A DNA stretch of 39,011 bases, from the NCBI GenBank assembly GCA_049582065.1, contig JBAUTF010000243.1, forward strand, positions 1-39,011. The letters are read 5' to 3'. The translations under genes were made by a program, and so were the position numbers. The first letter of the stretch is position 1. Each line of letters starts with the position of its first letter. The notes beneath the pieces were generated by a model, which worked only from the letters and a program-made list of their open reading frames with translations, ran no database searches and was not told where the DNA came from. Origin of the DNA: DATKSS01 sp049582065 (GTDB lineage: Bacteria > Chloroflexota > Dormibacteria > Dormibacterales > Dormibacteraceae). Shown here one piece after another: positions 22,025-29,784 of this stretch.

Positions 22025-23788
22025 CTAGCGGCGGCGCTCGGCGACCTCGGCCGAAACCATGCTCGCGAACGATTCCAGGGACATGTCGACCTCGTTGTTC
22101 GAGCGGTCCCGGACGTTGACGTGCTCGCTCTCGGCCTCGCGCCCGCCGACGATCGCCATGTAAGGGACCTTGCGCCCGTGCGCGTCGCGGATCTTTCGCT
22201 GCATCTTCTCCGAGCGGTCGTCGACCTCTACACGTAGGCGTGATGACTTCAATCGGTCCGCCACCGTCCGGGCATAAGCGTGCTGGTCGTCCGTGATCGG
22301 GATGACGATCACCTGGACCGGATGCAGCCAGGTCGGGAAGGCTCCCGCATACTGCTCGATGAGGTATGCGGTCATCCGCTCGAAGGCGCCGAAGGCGCCC
22401 CGGTGGATCATGACCGGCCGCTGGCGTGATCCGTCCTCGGCCACGTATTCCAGGTCGAACTTCTTGGGCAGCTGATAGTCGACCTGCACGGTGTTGTTGG
22501 TGAACTCGCGGCGCAGCGCATCGCGGACCTGGAAGTCGATCTTCGGTCCGTAGAACGCCGCCTCCCCCACTCCCAGCCTGTAGGGAAGGTTGAGGCTTTC
22601 GAGCGCCTCTTTGAGCGCCGCTTCCGCGCTCTCCCACTCCTCGTCGGTGCCGGCCCACTTGGTCTTCACGTTGTCGCGCACGGACAGGCGATACGAGTAG
22701 TCCTCGACCCCGAGCACCGCCATGAAGTAGTTGGCCAGCTCGATCGCACCGCGAACCTCTTCGATGACCTGGTCGGGCGTGCAGAAGATGTGCGCGTCGT
22801 TAAGGTTGAACGAGCGGACGCGGATCATCCCCATCAGCTCGCCTGACTTCTCGAGCCTGTAGTTCTGACCCAGCTCCGCGATGCGCAGCGGCAGGTCTCG
22901 GTAGCTGTGCAGGTCGTGTCCATAGACGAGGATGTGGTGCGGGCAGTTCATCGGCCTGAGCTCGAGCTCTTCGCCGTCCTCGAACCGCATCGGCGGGAAC
23001 ATCGTGTCGTGGAACAGGTCCCAGTGGCCGCTGGTGCGGTACAGGTCCAGCTTCGCGACATGAGGCGTGATGACATGGCGATAACCGCGCTTCAGCTCCT
23101 CATCGACGATCCAGCGCTCCAGCTCGCGGCGGATGGTCGTTCCGTCGGGCAGCCAGATGACCTGCCCGACGCCCACGCGCTCGTCCAGCGCGAAGAGCTT
23201 CAGCTCTTTGCCAAGCTTCTTGTGGTCGCGCTTCTCAGCCTCCTTCAGGAACTTGAGGTAGTCCTCCAGCTCCTTCGGAGTCATCCATGCGGTGCCGTAG
23301 ATGCGGGTGAGCTGAGGCTTCTTCTCGTCGCCCCGCCAGTAGGCGCCCGCGACGCGGAGGAGCTTGAAGGCCTTGAGGTCGCGGGTCGACCGCACGTGAG
23401 GTCCGCGGCAAAGGTCGAGGAACTCGCCGGTGCGGTACACGCTGACGCCATCGCCCTCGACCTTGTCCGCGATCAGCTCGAGCTTGTAGTCCTGGCCGCG
23501 CTTTTCGAACTCAGCGATCGCCTGGTCTCGCGACAGGGTCTCGTGGACGAACGGTCGATCCTCGTTGACGATGCGGCGCATTCGTTTCTCGATCTCCGGC
23601 AGCTCGTCCTCGGAGATGGATTTGCCGAACTCGAAGTCGTAGTAGAAACCGTCCTGCACAGGTGGGCCGATTCCGTACTTGGCGTCGGGGTGCAGCTCCA
23701 GGACCGCGGCGGCGAGCAAGTGCGCGGTGGAGTGCCGCAGCACGTGCAGAGGGTCATCGTTCGACTCGTGGTCGCCATAGTCGGCCAT
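22025..23788 (-). CDS. thrS: Threonyl-tRNA synthetase lacking the TGS domain
   Basis: ThrRS charges tRNA-Thr and hydrolyses mischarged Ser-tRNA. The 587-aa product begins directly with the editing domain (HSTAH at 19-23, CRGPH at 127-131); the usual N-terminal TGS domain of about 60 residues is absent. The catalytic core has MNCPHH (280-285) with a zinc Cys282, the second ligand His333 in DAHIF and the third in MIHRGAFG. The motif 2 loop reads RVRSFNLNDAHIF, whereas the common bacterial form is RVRGFTQDDAHIF. A C-terminal anticodon-binding domain follows (about 480-587). The frame is open to 23839, into a family B repeat, but the homologous start is ATG 23788, which has only a weak Shine-Dalgarno. 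Confidence 0.95.
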   Translation of the reverse strand: MADYGDHESNDDPLHVLRHSTAHLLAAAVLELHPDAKYGIGPPVQDGFYYDFEFGKSISEDELPEIEKRMRRIVNEDRPFVHETLSRDQAIAEFEKRGQDYKLELIADKVEGDGVSVYRTGEFLDLCRGPHVRSTRDLKAFKLLRVAGAYWRGDEKKPQLTRIYGTAWMTPKELEDYLKFLKEAEKRDHKKLGKELKLFALDERVGVGQVIWLPDGTTIRRELERWIVDEELKRGYRHVITPHVAKLDLYRTSGHWDLFHDTMFPPMRFEDGEELELRPMNCPHHILVYGHDLHSYRDLPLRIAELGQNYRLEKSGELMGMIRVRSFNLNDAHIFCTPDQVIEEVRGAIELANYFMAVLGVEDYSYRLSVRDNVKTKWAGTDEEWESAEAALKEALESLNLPYRLGVGEAAFYGPKIDFQVRDALRREFTNNTVQVDYQLPKKFDLEYVAEDGSRQRPVMIHRGAFGAFERMTAYLIEQYAGAFPTWLHPVQVIVIPITDDQHAYARTVADRLKSSRLRVEVDDRSEKMQRKIRDAHGRKVPYMAIVGGREAESEHVNVRDRSNNEVDMSLESFASMVSAEVAERRR

Positions 23789-23830
23789 CGGGGTCGTCCA
23801 GTATATGAGCCGCAATTGACCAGGCTTGGA

Positions 23831-23936
23831 CCTCCCCACCCGGCCCTGCGGGCCACCCTCCCCACCAGTGGGGAGGTCGCCACCTTCCCCCTGAATGGGC
23901 AGGCGGCCACGCTACCCGCGAGTGGGGAGGTACCGC
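23831..23936. repeat. Palindromic repeat family B between thrS and the DedA gene
   Basis: The first unit reads CCTCCCCACCCGGCCCTGCG, then GGCCACCCTCCCCACC, and contains a perfect 9-bp stem CCTCCCCAC/GTGGGGAGG with a CA loop (23857-23876). A degenerate second unit ends GAGTGGGGAGGTACCGCC. It matches 5556-5651. Its last GGGGAGG lies 7 nt before the GTG start of the DedA gene, so the repeat supplies that gene's ribosome binding site. Confidence 0.75.
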
Positions 23937-23937
23937 C

Positions 23938-24522
23938 GTGAACTGGTCTGCCGTCGTGGACGCGCTCGGTTACCCATCGGCCGGGCTCGGCATTCTCATC
24001 GAGAGCTCGGGCGTACCCTTCCCGGGCGAGACGCTCCTGCTCGTCGCCGCGGCGTGGGCCGCGGCTCGCCACCACTCGCTGGCGCTCGTGATCTTCTTCG
24101 GGTTTCTCGGCGCGACCGCCGGCGGGGATCTCGGCTACTGGTTGGGATATCGCGGCGGCCGGCCCTTCGTCGAGCGGTTCGGCGCGCTCTTTCACATTCG
24201 CCCCGAGCACATCGCGAGATCGGAGCTGTTCTTCGCCCGCTACGGCGACAGGGCCATCCTCGCGGCTCGGTTCGTCCTCGGCCTCCGGACATGGGGCTCG
24301 ATGCTCGCCGGCATGGCGCGGATGCCGTTCTGGCGGTTTCAGCTCTTCAGCGCGATCGGCGGGCTCGGGTGGGCAACCGTGATCGGGGTGGCCGGCTACC
24401 TGCTGGGCGCCAACCTTCCGCTGCTGGAGGCCATCGTGCGAGCCATCGGGATCGGCGGCCTGGTCGTGATCGCTCTCATGGTGTTGATTCTGTTCGTCGC
24501 CCGGCGCCGCGCCGCGAGGTGA
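23938..24522 (+). CDS. DedA family membrane protein
   Basis: DedA proteins are inner-membrane proteins of the SNARE-associated/VTT superfamily; members act in membrane homeostasis, and some flip undecaprenyl phosphate or other lipids. The 194-aa product has the family's amphipathic re-entrant segment ESSGVPFPGETLLLVAAAWA (22-41), GDLGYWLGYRGGR (about 63-75), FFARYGDRAILAARFVLGLR (about 97-117, conserved Arg motif), GMARMPFWRF and two C-terminal helices. The start is GTG 23938. Its 3' end overlaps the converging MFS gene by 47 nt. Confidence 0.9.
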   Translation: MNWSAVVDALGYPSAGLGILIESSGVPFPGETLLLVAAAWAAARHHSLALVIFFGFLGATAGGDLGYWLGYRGGRPFVERFGALFHIRPEHIARSELFFARYGDRAILAARFVLGLRTWGSMLAGMARMPFWRFQLFSAIGGLGWATVIGVAGYLLGANLPLLEAIVRAIGIGGLVVIALMVLILFVARRRAAR

Positions 24523-25798
24523 CGATGATGGCGACCCCACCGGCCAGCAGCAGCACCCCGAGGCCGCCGATCACGTGCGCGATGCCGATGGTGTCAGAGA
24601 GCCCCGCAGCGATCAGGACGGGCAGCGCCGTCACCCCGTTTATCACCATGTAGAGCAGGGCGAAGATCCTGCCGCGGATCTCGTCGCTCGTCGACTCCAT
24701 GAGATAGGTGACGGCAGGGATCATGATGGCCCCGAACTCGACACCGAGGAGAAAGCTGAACGCGGCGGCAGTGATTCGGTTGTGCGCCTGGAGGTCGGGG
24801 AACTGGGTCATCGCCTGGGGCACGGCCGCCAAAGCGAGCATGGTCAGGCCGTTGGCGACGAGCGACCCGGCGAGGAGCTTCGTCCGCTCGATTTGGCGCA
24901 AGAACTGGCCCAGCAGGACGGCGCTCAGGATGGCGCCGGCCGTGGCCGGGCCCAGGATCACATAGGTGTCCTGCGCGGCGATGCCGATGACCTTGCTCAC
25001 GTAAGCCGGCGCGAGTGTAAAGAGCATGAACAGGACGAGGACCGCGATGCTCACCTGCCCGAAAGCGAGCAGCAGCCCGCGTGATGCGCGCAGGGCGTCG
25101 ATGCCTTCCTTGAGGTCGACCACCATCGACCTGAACCGGCTCCGGCTCTCCTCGACCGGCGACACGGTCTTGCGCTCGAGGCGCGGGATGTCGGACGCGA
25201 AGATCAGCGTGCCGGCGATGACCAGCAGCACCACCGCGAACCAGTAAGGCGCGTAAAGGTCGATCCTCGACAGGATCGGCGCCAGAGCGCCGCCGACCAC
25301 AAGGGTCAGCACCATGGTCAAGAGCGCCATCGAGTTGGCCGTGATCAGGGCCGAGCGCGGCAGGATGGTCGGGATGACGGCCGCCTCAGCCGGCCCGAAG
25401 AGCTGGCCGACCGCCGAGAAGATGAGCGTGATCACCAGCAGATGGGCGAAGTCGTTCGCCATGCCGGGGATGATTGCCACGATCGGGATCAGCGCGACGG
25501 CGACAGCGCGGCCGAAGTTGCACCACATCATGATCTGTTTGCGGTCGACCCGGTCCGCGATGACTCCCGCGGGAGGCGCAAACAGGACGGCGGGAACCGT
25601 GTAGGCGAGAAGGGTCACGGCGACCGGCGTGCTCCCGCCGGAGATGTGGTACGCGAGGATGATCAGCGAGAAAAGAAGGAACTTGTCCGCCAGCTGAGCG
25701 GCCAGCTGCGCAAACCAGATGTTGCGGAAAGCGGTGTGCTTCAGGACGGCTCGAAAGCCGCCGGTCCCCTCGACCGGAAAACGAATGGGGGCTTCCAC
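24476..25798 (-). CDS. Major facilitator superfamily transporter
   Basis: The 440-aa protein has about 12 hydrophobic segments with a central polar loop (about 205-235). The first half shows FRNIWFAQLAAQLADKFLLF and PAGVIADRVDRKQIM, the MFS motif A (G-x-x-x-D-R-x-x-R/K) between TM2 and TM3. The second half ends with a hydrophobic helix and a basic tail. Overall it resembles the EntS/LplT-like drug and lipid exporters; the substrate is unknown. The start is GTG 25798, 12 bp after rsmA, making it the last gene of the dinG operon. It converges with and overlaps the DedA gene. Confidence 0.88.
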   Translation of the reverse strand: MEAPIRFPVEGTGGFRAVLKHTAFRNIWFAQLAAQLADKFLLFSLIILAYHISGGSTPVAVTLLAYTVPAVLFAPPAGVIADRVDRKQIMMWCNFGRAVAVALIPIVAIIPGMANDFAHLLVITLIFSAVGQLFGPAEAAVIPTILPRSALITANSMALLTMVLTLVVGGALAPILSRIDLYAPYWFAVVLLVIAGTLIFASDIPRLERKTVSPVEESRSRFRSMVVDLKEGIDALRASRGLLLAFGQVSIAVLVLFMLFTLAPAYVSKVIGIAAQDTYVILGPATAGAILSAVLLGQFLRQIERTKLLAGSLVANGLTMLALAAVPQAMTQFPDLQAHNRITAAAFSFLLGVEFGAIMIPAVTYLMESTSDEIRGRIFALLYMVINGVTALPVLIAAGLSDTIGIAHVIGGLGVLLLAGGVAIIVTSRRGAGRRTESTP

Positions 25799-25810
25799 GA
25801 GGGCTAGAGA

Positions 25811-26656
25811 TTAGCCCCCGGCGCCCGCCCCGAAGCCGCGATACAGGGCTGCCCACTCTGTCAAGGTCAACGTCTGGGCGCGGCGGGTGGGGTCGATGCC
25901 AAGGGCGCCGAGGCGGGCGGCCGCGGCCGGGCCGCCTACGCCGCCAATGCGACCGAGAGCGCCACCCAGCTGCTTACGACGAAACTGGAAGATCGACTCC
26001 ACGAATCGGAAGAAGCGGTCCAGGTCATCGACTTCCACGGCCGGCTTCGAACGCACTTCGAGCGCGACCAGCGCCGAGTCAACTCGCGGCGGCGGATTGA
26101 AGGCGGTCGCCGGGATTGTGAACGCTATGCGAGCAACGGCGAAAACCTGCACCGCGACCGTGGCGAGGCTCGCGCCGCTGGAGGCGGTCCACCGTTCGGC
26201 GACCTCTTTCTGAACGACCAGTGAGAGGCGGCGCGGACGGGGCTCATCGTCCAGCAGCTTGCGGACCAGGGCTCCAGTGACGTTGTAAGGAATGTTGCCC
26301 GCGACGACCTCTCCGCCCTGCGGAAACGATGACCGCAGGTTGAACCGCAGGATGTCCGAACGCACGATCTGGACGTTGGTGAGGCCGGCGGTCACGTCCC
26401 GCAGAGCAGGGATGAGGCGGCCGTCGATCTCGACTGCGGTCAGCTTGCGGCACAGTGGAGCGAGCGCGACGGTCAGGGTGCCGACGCCGGCACCCACCTC
26501 GAGCACCGCGTCGTCGGGCGTGATCTCGGCCGACCTTGCGACCGCGTCGCGCACCGACGGGTCGACCAGGAAGTTCTGGCCCAGCCGGTGCTTGAGGTCG
26601 ATGCGGTGCCGCTGGAGCAGCGAATCGAGCTGCTTCGCGTCGGCCGGGTCAATCAA
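25811..26656 (-). CDS. rsmA: 16S rRNA dimethyladenosine transferase
   Basis: RsmA (KsgA) dimethylates two adjacent adenosines in helix 45 of 16S rRNA, a late 30S assembly checkpoint. It shows KHRLGQNFLVD, the SAM-binding VLEVGAGVGTLTVAL, the catalytic NIPYNVTG and the C-terminal FNPPPRVDSALV and FQFRRKQLGGAL. The start chosen is TTG 26656-26654, overlapping the tatD stop as TTGA, which gives 281 aa and the usual spacing to LGQNF. An ATG at 26692 would add 12 residues and overlap tatD more. The frame open further upstream is a shadow of tatD and metG. Confidence 0.95.
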   Translation of the reverse strand: MIDPADAKQLDSLLQRHRIDLKHRLGQNFLVDPSVRDAVARSAEITPDDAVLEVGAGVGTLTVALAPLCRKLTAVEIDGRLIPALRDVTAGLTNVQIVRSDILRFNLRSSFPQGGEVVAGNIPYNVTGALVRKLLDDEPRPRRLSLVVQKEVAERWTASSGASLATVAVQVFAVARIAFTIPATAFNPPPRVDSALVALEVRSKPAVEVDDLDRFFRFVESIFQFRRKQLGGALGRIGGVGGPAAAARLGALGIDPTRRAQTLTLTEWAALYRGFGAGAGG

Positions 26657-27405
26657 CTCATCCCGCGAAACAAGGCGAGTGCGTTGGCGCATTCCTGCTC
26701 GGCGAGCTGATCCACGCTCACTCCGCGCAGCTCGGCGACCAGCTCCGCGGTGTCGAGCAGGTAAGCGGGGCGGTTGGGGACGCCCATCCTCTTCTGCGCG
26801 TTGCCGTAAGGCGAATCCGTCTCCAGCAGCAGGCGGTCCGCCGGACAGCGCTTGACCACCTCTCGCAGGGCCGTGCGGCTGGGGCGCGTGATCAGACCCG
26901 CAAAGGAAAGGTAGAAGCCGAGGTCGAGGAAGCGCAGCGCGTGGTCCCAGTCGAGGGCGAAGTAGTGCATCACGCCGCGCACGCCCCGATGCCGCTGGAT
27001 CGCAGATTCCACCTCGGAATCGGCGCCCCGGTTGTGAACCGAGACCGGCAGGTCGAGCTCCCAAGCCATCGTCAGAAGCTGGTCGAACCGCTCGACCTGA
27101 ACCTCCTTCGCGATCCCTCCGACGTGCTCGAAATCGAGACCGATCTCCCCGATCGCGACGACGCGCGGATCGATCGCCAGCTCTCGCAATGCGTCGATGT
27201 CGAGGGGTGCCGGTTCGAGCGGGTAGTGGCCGACGCCCGCCCACACATGTTCGTGCCGGTGGGCGAGCGCGACCGCGCGGCGGCTGCGCTCCAGGTCGAC
27301 GCCCACTGCGACCATTCGGGTCACGCCGGCCCCGACCGCCTCGCCCACCGCCGCGACGGAATCGCCCAGCTCCTCGAGGTGGAGGTGGGTGTCTACGAAA
27401 TCGAT
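26653..27405 (-). CDS. tatD: TatD family metal-dependent hydrolase, probable AUC start
   Basis: TatD enzymes are TIM-barrel nucleases/hydrolases with metal-bound active sites. From the proposed start the protein has 250 aa and begins DFVDTHLHL, holding the obligatory HxH metal ligands (about residues 7 and 9). It then has GEIGLDFEHVG (Glu ligand), VSVHNRG, VMHYFALDW and ETDSPYGNAQKRMGVPNRPA (Asp ligand). The first canonical start in frame, GTG 27348, lies after the HxH motif, and the frame upstream contains no ATG, GTG or TTG back to a stop. ATC at 27405-27403 lies 7 nt after GAGG and overlaps the metG stop by 13 nt. Function is firm; the start codon is inferred. Confidence 0.88.
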   Translation of the reverse strand: MDFVDTHLHLEELGDSVAAVGEAVGAGVTRMVAVGVDLERSRRAVALAHRHEHVWAGVGHYPLEPAPLDIDALRELAIDPRVVAIGEIGLDFEHVGGIAKEVQVERFDQLLTMAWELDLPVSVHNRGADSEVESAIQRHRGVRGVMHYFALDWDHALRFLDLGFYLSFAGLITRPSRTALREVVKRCPADRLLLETDSPYGNAQKRMGVPNRPAYLLDTAELVAELRGVSVDQLAEQECANALALFRGMS

Positions 27406-29132
27406 GGCTCTTCCTCGACCACGTCGTCGAGGCGCTTGAACAGCGGCTCTGGCGCGGGCAGCTTGCGACCCGGCTCAAGCTCGGACGGGCGCCATCGATC
27501 GGCGATCGGATACTCGCCGGTCAGCACCGAATGGGTCACGCCGTCCTCCGAGTGCTCGCGCACGACCGGCTGCGGCGCGACGAGGTCCTCATAGCCGAGC
27601 ATGAGGTGCAGCCTCTGAGAAGAGAACGGAACGAACGGCGTGAGCATCGTCTTGAGGTTGTCGACACAGCGGAGCGCGACGTACAGGACGGTGCCGGCGC
27701 GCGCGCGGTCCGTCTTGATGGTGTGCCACGGCTGCTCCGTGCCGAGGTAGACGTTCACTTTCGCGGCCATCGCCAGCGCGTGCTTGAGCGCCAGCTGGAA
27801 CCGCGCGGACTCCAGGTGTTGAGCTACGGTGTCGAGCCCATCTTCAACTTCCTTGATCAAGGCCTGATCTCCATCGTTGAGTTGATTGGGCTCCGGCACC
27901 GCGCCGAAATTTCGGTGCGCGTTGACCAGCGTCCGATGAACCAGGTTTCCCCAGGTCGCGACCAGCTCGTCGTTGTTCCGTCTCACGAACTCCGCCCAGG
28001 TGAAGTCCGAGTCCTGGTTCTCGGGCCCTGCGATCATCAGGTAGTAGCGCAGCGCGTCGGCGTCGTAACGGTCCAGGACGTCACGCACGTAGATCACATG
28101 GCCGCGGCTCGTCGAGAGCTTCTTGCCTCCCATATGCAGGTGTTCGCTGGCGACGATCTCGTCGGGCAGCTCCAGGTCGCCCGCGCCCAGCAGGATCGCC
28201 GGCCACATCACTGTGTGAAACGTGATGTTGTCCTTGCCCATCACGTAGTAGTGGCGAGCCCTTGGGTTCTGCCACCAATCCTTCCAGGCGTCGGGCTCAC
28301 CCTTCTGCGCCGCCCACTCGATCGACGCGGACAGATATCCGATCACTGCGTCGAACCAGACATAGATCTTCTTGTGCGGGTTGTCCTCCCAGCCCGGAAG
28401 CGGGACGGGAATGCCCCAGTCGAGGTCGCGCGTGATCGCCCTCGGCTTGAGGTTGCGCACGAACTCGAGCGAGTACTTGCGGACGTTCGGCCGCCAGTCG
28501 TCGTGCTGCTCGATCCATTCCTTCAGCTGCTCGCCGAGTGCCGGCAGGTCGAAGAAGAAGTGCTCGGTCTCTCGAAACTCGACTGGCGCCTCGGTACCGC
28601 GCTGGTGGGGGTTGATCAAGTCGATCGGGTCGAGCTGGTTGCCGCAGTTGTCGCACTGGTCGCCGCGCGCGTCGGGATAGCCGCAGATCGGACACTTGCC
28701 CTCGATATATCGGTCGGGCAGGGTGCGCCCGCTGGCCGGGTCGAAGGCGCCCATCTGGGTCTTCTTCACCAGGTAGCCCTTTTCGTAGAGCTTGAGGAAC
28801 AGGTCCTGCGTCACTCGCTCGTGGTTCTGCGTGGTGGTGCGGGTGAAGATGTCGTAGGTCATCCCGAGTCGGCGCAGGTCTTCCACGATCAACGCGTTGT
28901 TGCGGTCGGCGAACTCGCGCGGCGGCACTCCCTCTTTGTCCGCCTCGTAGGTGATGGGAGTGCCGTGCTCGTCGGTCCCGCTTGCCATCAGCACGCGGGA
29001 GCCGCGGAGACGCTCGAAGCGCGCCAGGACGTCCGCCGGCACGGCGAAGCCGGCCACGTGTCCGATGTGTCGCGGTCCGTTGGCGTACGGCCAGGCGGGC
29101 GCGATCAGGACGGTTCTTGGTTCAGGCGCCAC
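27393..29132 (-). CDS. metG: Methionyl-tRNA synthetase
   Basis: MetRS charges both initiator and elongator tRNA-Met. The 579-aa class I enzyme has the HIGH motif GPRHIGHVAG (19-28), the connective peptide with a four-Cys zinc knuckle CPICGYPDARGDQCDNCG (about 145-162), the KMSKS equivalent KKLSTS (about 335-340) and an alpha-helical anticodon-binding domain. It lacks the C-terminal tRNA-binding EMAP-like domain. The start is GTG 29132; it overlaps the rsmI 3' end by 11 nt, and the tatD start lies inside its own 3' end. The metG-tatD-rsmA order is a widespread conserved string. Confidence 0.97.
   Translation of the reverse strand: MAPEPRTVLIAPAWPYANGPRHIGHVAGFAVPADVLARFERLRGSRVLMASGTDEHGTPITYEADKEGVPPREFADRNNALIVEDLRRLGMTYDIFTRTTTQNHERVTQDLFLKLYEKGYLVKKTQMGAFDPASGRTLPDRYIEGKCPICGYPDARGDQCDNCGNQLDPIDLINPHQRGTEAPVEFRETEHFFFDLPALGEQLKEWIEQHDDWRPNVRKYSLEFVRNLKPRAITRDLDWGIPVPLPGWEDNPHKKIYVWFDAVIGYLSASIEWAAQKGEPDAWKDWWQNPRARHYYVMGKDNITFHTVMWPAILLGAGDLELPDEIVASEHLHMGGKKLSTSRGHVIYVRDVLDRYDADALRYYLMIAGPENQDSDFTWAEFVRRNNDELVATWGNLVHRTLVNAHRNFGAVPEPNQLNDGDQALIKEVEDGLDTVAQHLESARFQLALKHALAMAAKVNVYLGTEQPWHTIKTDRARAGTVLYVALRCVDNLKTMLTPFVPFSSQRLHLMLGYEDLVAPQPVVREHSEDGVTHSVLTGEYPIADRWRPSELEPGRKLPAPEPLFKRLDDVVEEEPSIS
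27403..27416 (-). promoter_or_regulatory. tatD translation initiation region with ATC start
   Basis: GAGG (27416-27413) is followed by a 7-nt spacer and ATC (27405-27403) on the minus strand, inside the last codons of metG. The next codons encode DFVDTHLH, so this is the only position that keeps the metal-binding HxH and has an optimal Shine-Dalgarno. Confidence 0.6.
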
Positions 29133-29784
29133 TGATCACAAGGGTAAACTCGCCACGCGCCCGGTCACCGAGGGCCTCGAGCACCTCCGCTGCGGTGCCT
29201 CGCAATACCTCCTCGTGAAGCTTCGTCAGCTCGCGCGTGACCGTGATGCTCCTGTGCGGCAGCGCCTCCGCGATCAGAGCGAGCGATTTCGCGATGCGGT
29301 AAGGCGACTCGAACGCGACCACCGGGCGCGGGTTGCCGGCCAGGGTCGCGAGCAGCCGCCGCATCTCGCCCGGCTTGCGCGGCAGGTATCCGAGGAAAGT
29401 GAAACCCGGGCCGCCGTAACCCGCGATCGACAGCGCGGCCGTCACGGAGCTTGGGCCGGGGATCGGAACCACTGTGTGTCCCGCCGCCCACGCCGCCGTC
29501 ACCAGGGCCTGGCCTGGGTCTGAGATGGTCGGGGTACCCGCGTCGCTTACCAGCGCCACGTCGCCCTGGTCGAGAGCCGCGATCACCCGAGGGAGGCCCC
29601 TCCGCTCTACCGGCGCGCGGTAGCTGATGAAGGGCTTGCGGATGCCATGCCGCGCCAGCAGCCGCGACGTGACCCTCGTGTCCTCGGCCGCGATCGCCGA
29701 CACCTCTCCGAGGACGCGGAGCGCCCGCGCACTGACATCCTCGAGGTTGCCAATCGGCGTGCCGACGACATACAGGCGGCTCAA
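29122..29784 (-). CDS. rsmI: 16S rRNA (cytidine-1402-2'-O)-methyltransferase, short form
   Basis: RsmI methylates the ribose of C1402 in 16S rRNA, in the decoding centre. The 220-aa product has the tetrapyrrole-methylase fold: LYVVGTPIGNLEDVS (4-18), AEDTRVTSRLL, LVSDAGTPTISDPG (SAM site), IPGPSSVTAALSIAG, and ends GEFTLVISGA. Typical RsmI proteins carry about 50-60 extra C-terminal residues; these are absent here. The start is TTG 29784, overlapping the dinG stop as TTGA. Confidence 0.94.
   Translation of the reverse strand: MSRLYVVGTPIGNLEDVSARALRVLGEVSAIAAEDTRVTSRLLARHGIRKPFISYRAPVERRGLPRVIAALDQGDVALVSDAGTPTISDPGQALVTAAWAAGHTVVPIPGPSSVTAALSIAGYGGPGFTFLGYLPRKPGEMRRLLATLAGNPRPVVAFESPYRIAKSLALIAEALPHRSITVTRELTKLHEEVLRGTAAEVLEALGDRARGEFTLVISGA

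Noticed and set aside
23789..23839. An N-terminal ThrRS extension beginning in the family B repeat
   Set aside because: The extra 17 residues resemble no TGS domain and the frame there is repeat-derived; ATG 23788 fits the homologous start.
26693..27478. A 555-aa fusion upstream of RsmA
   Set aside because: The extra N-terminal part is Arg/Gly/Pro-rich shadow sequence of tatD and metG.
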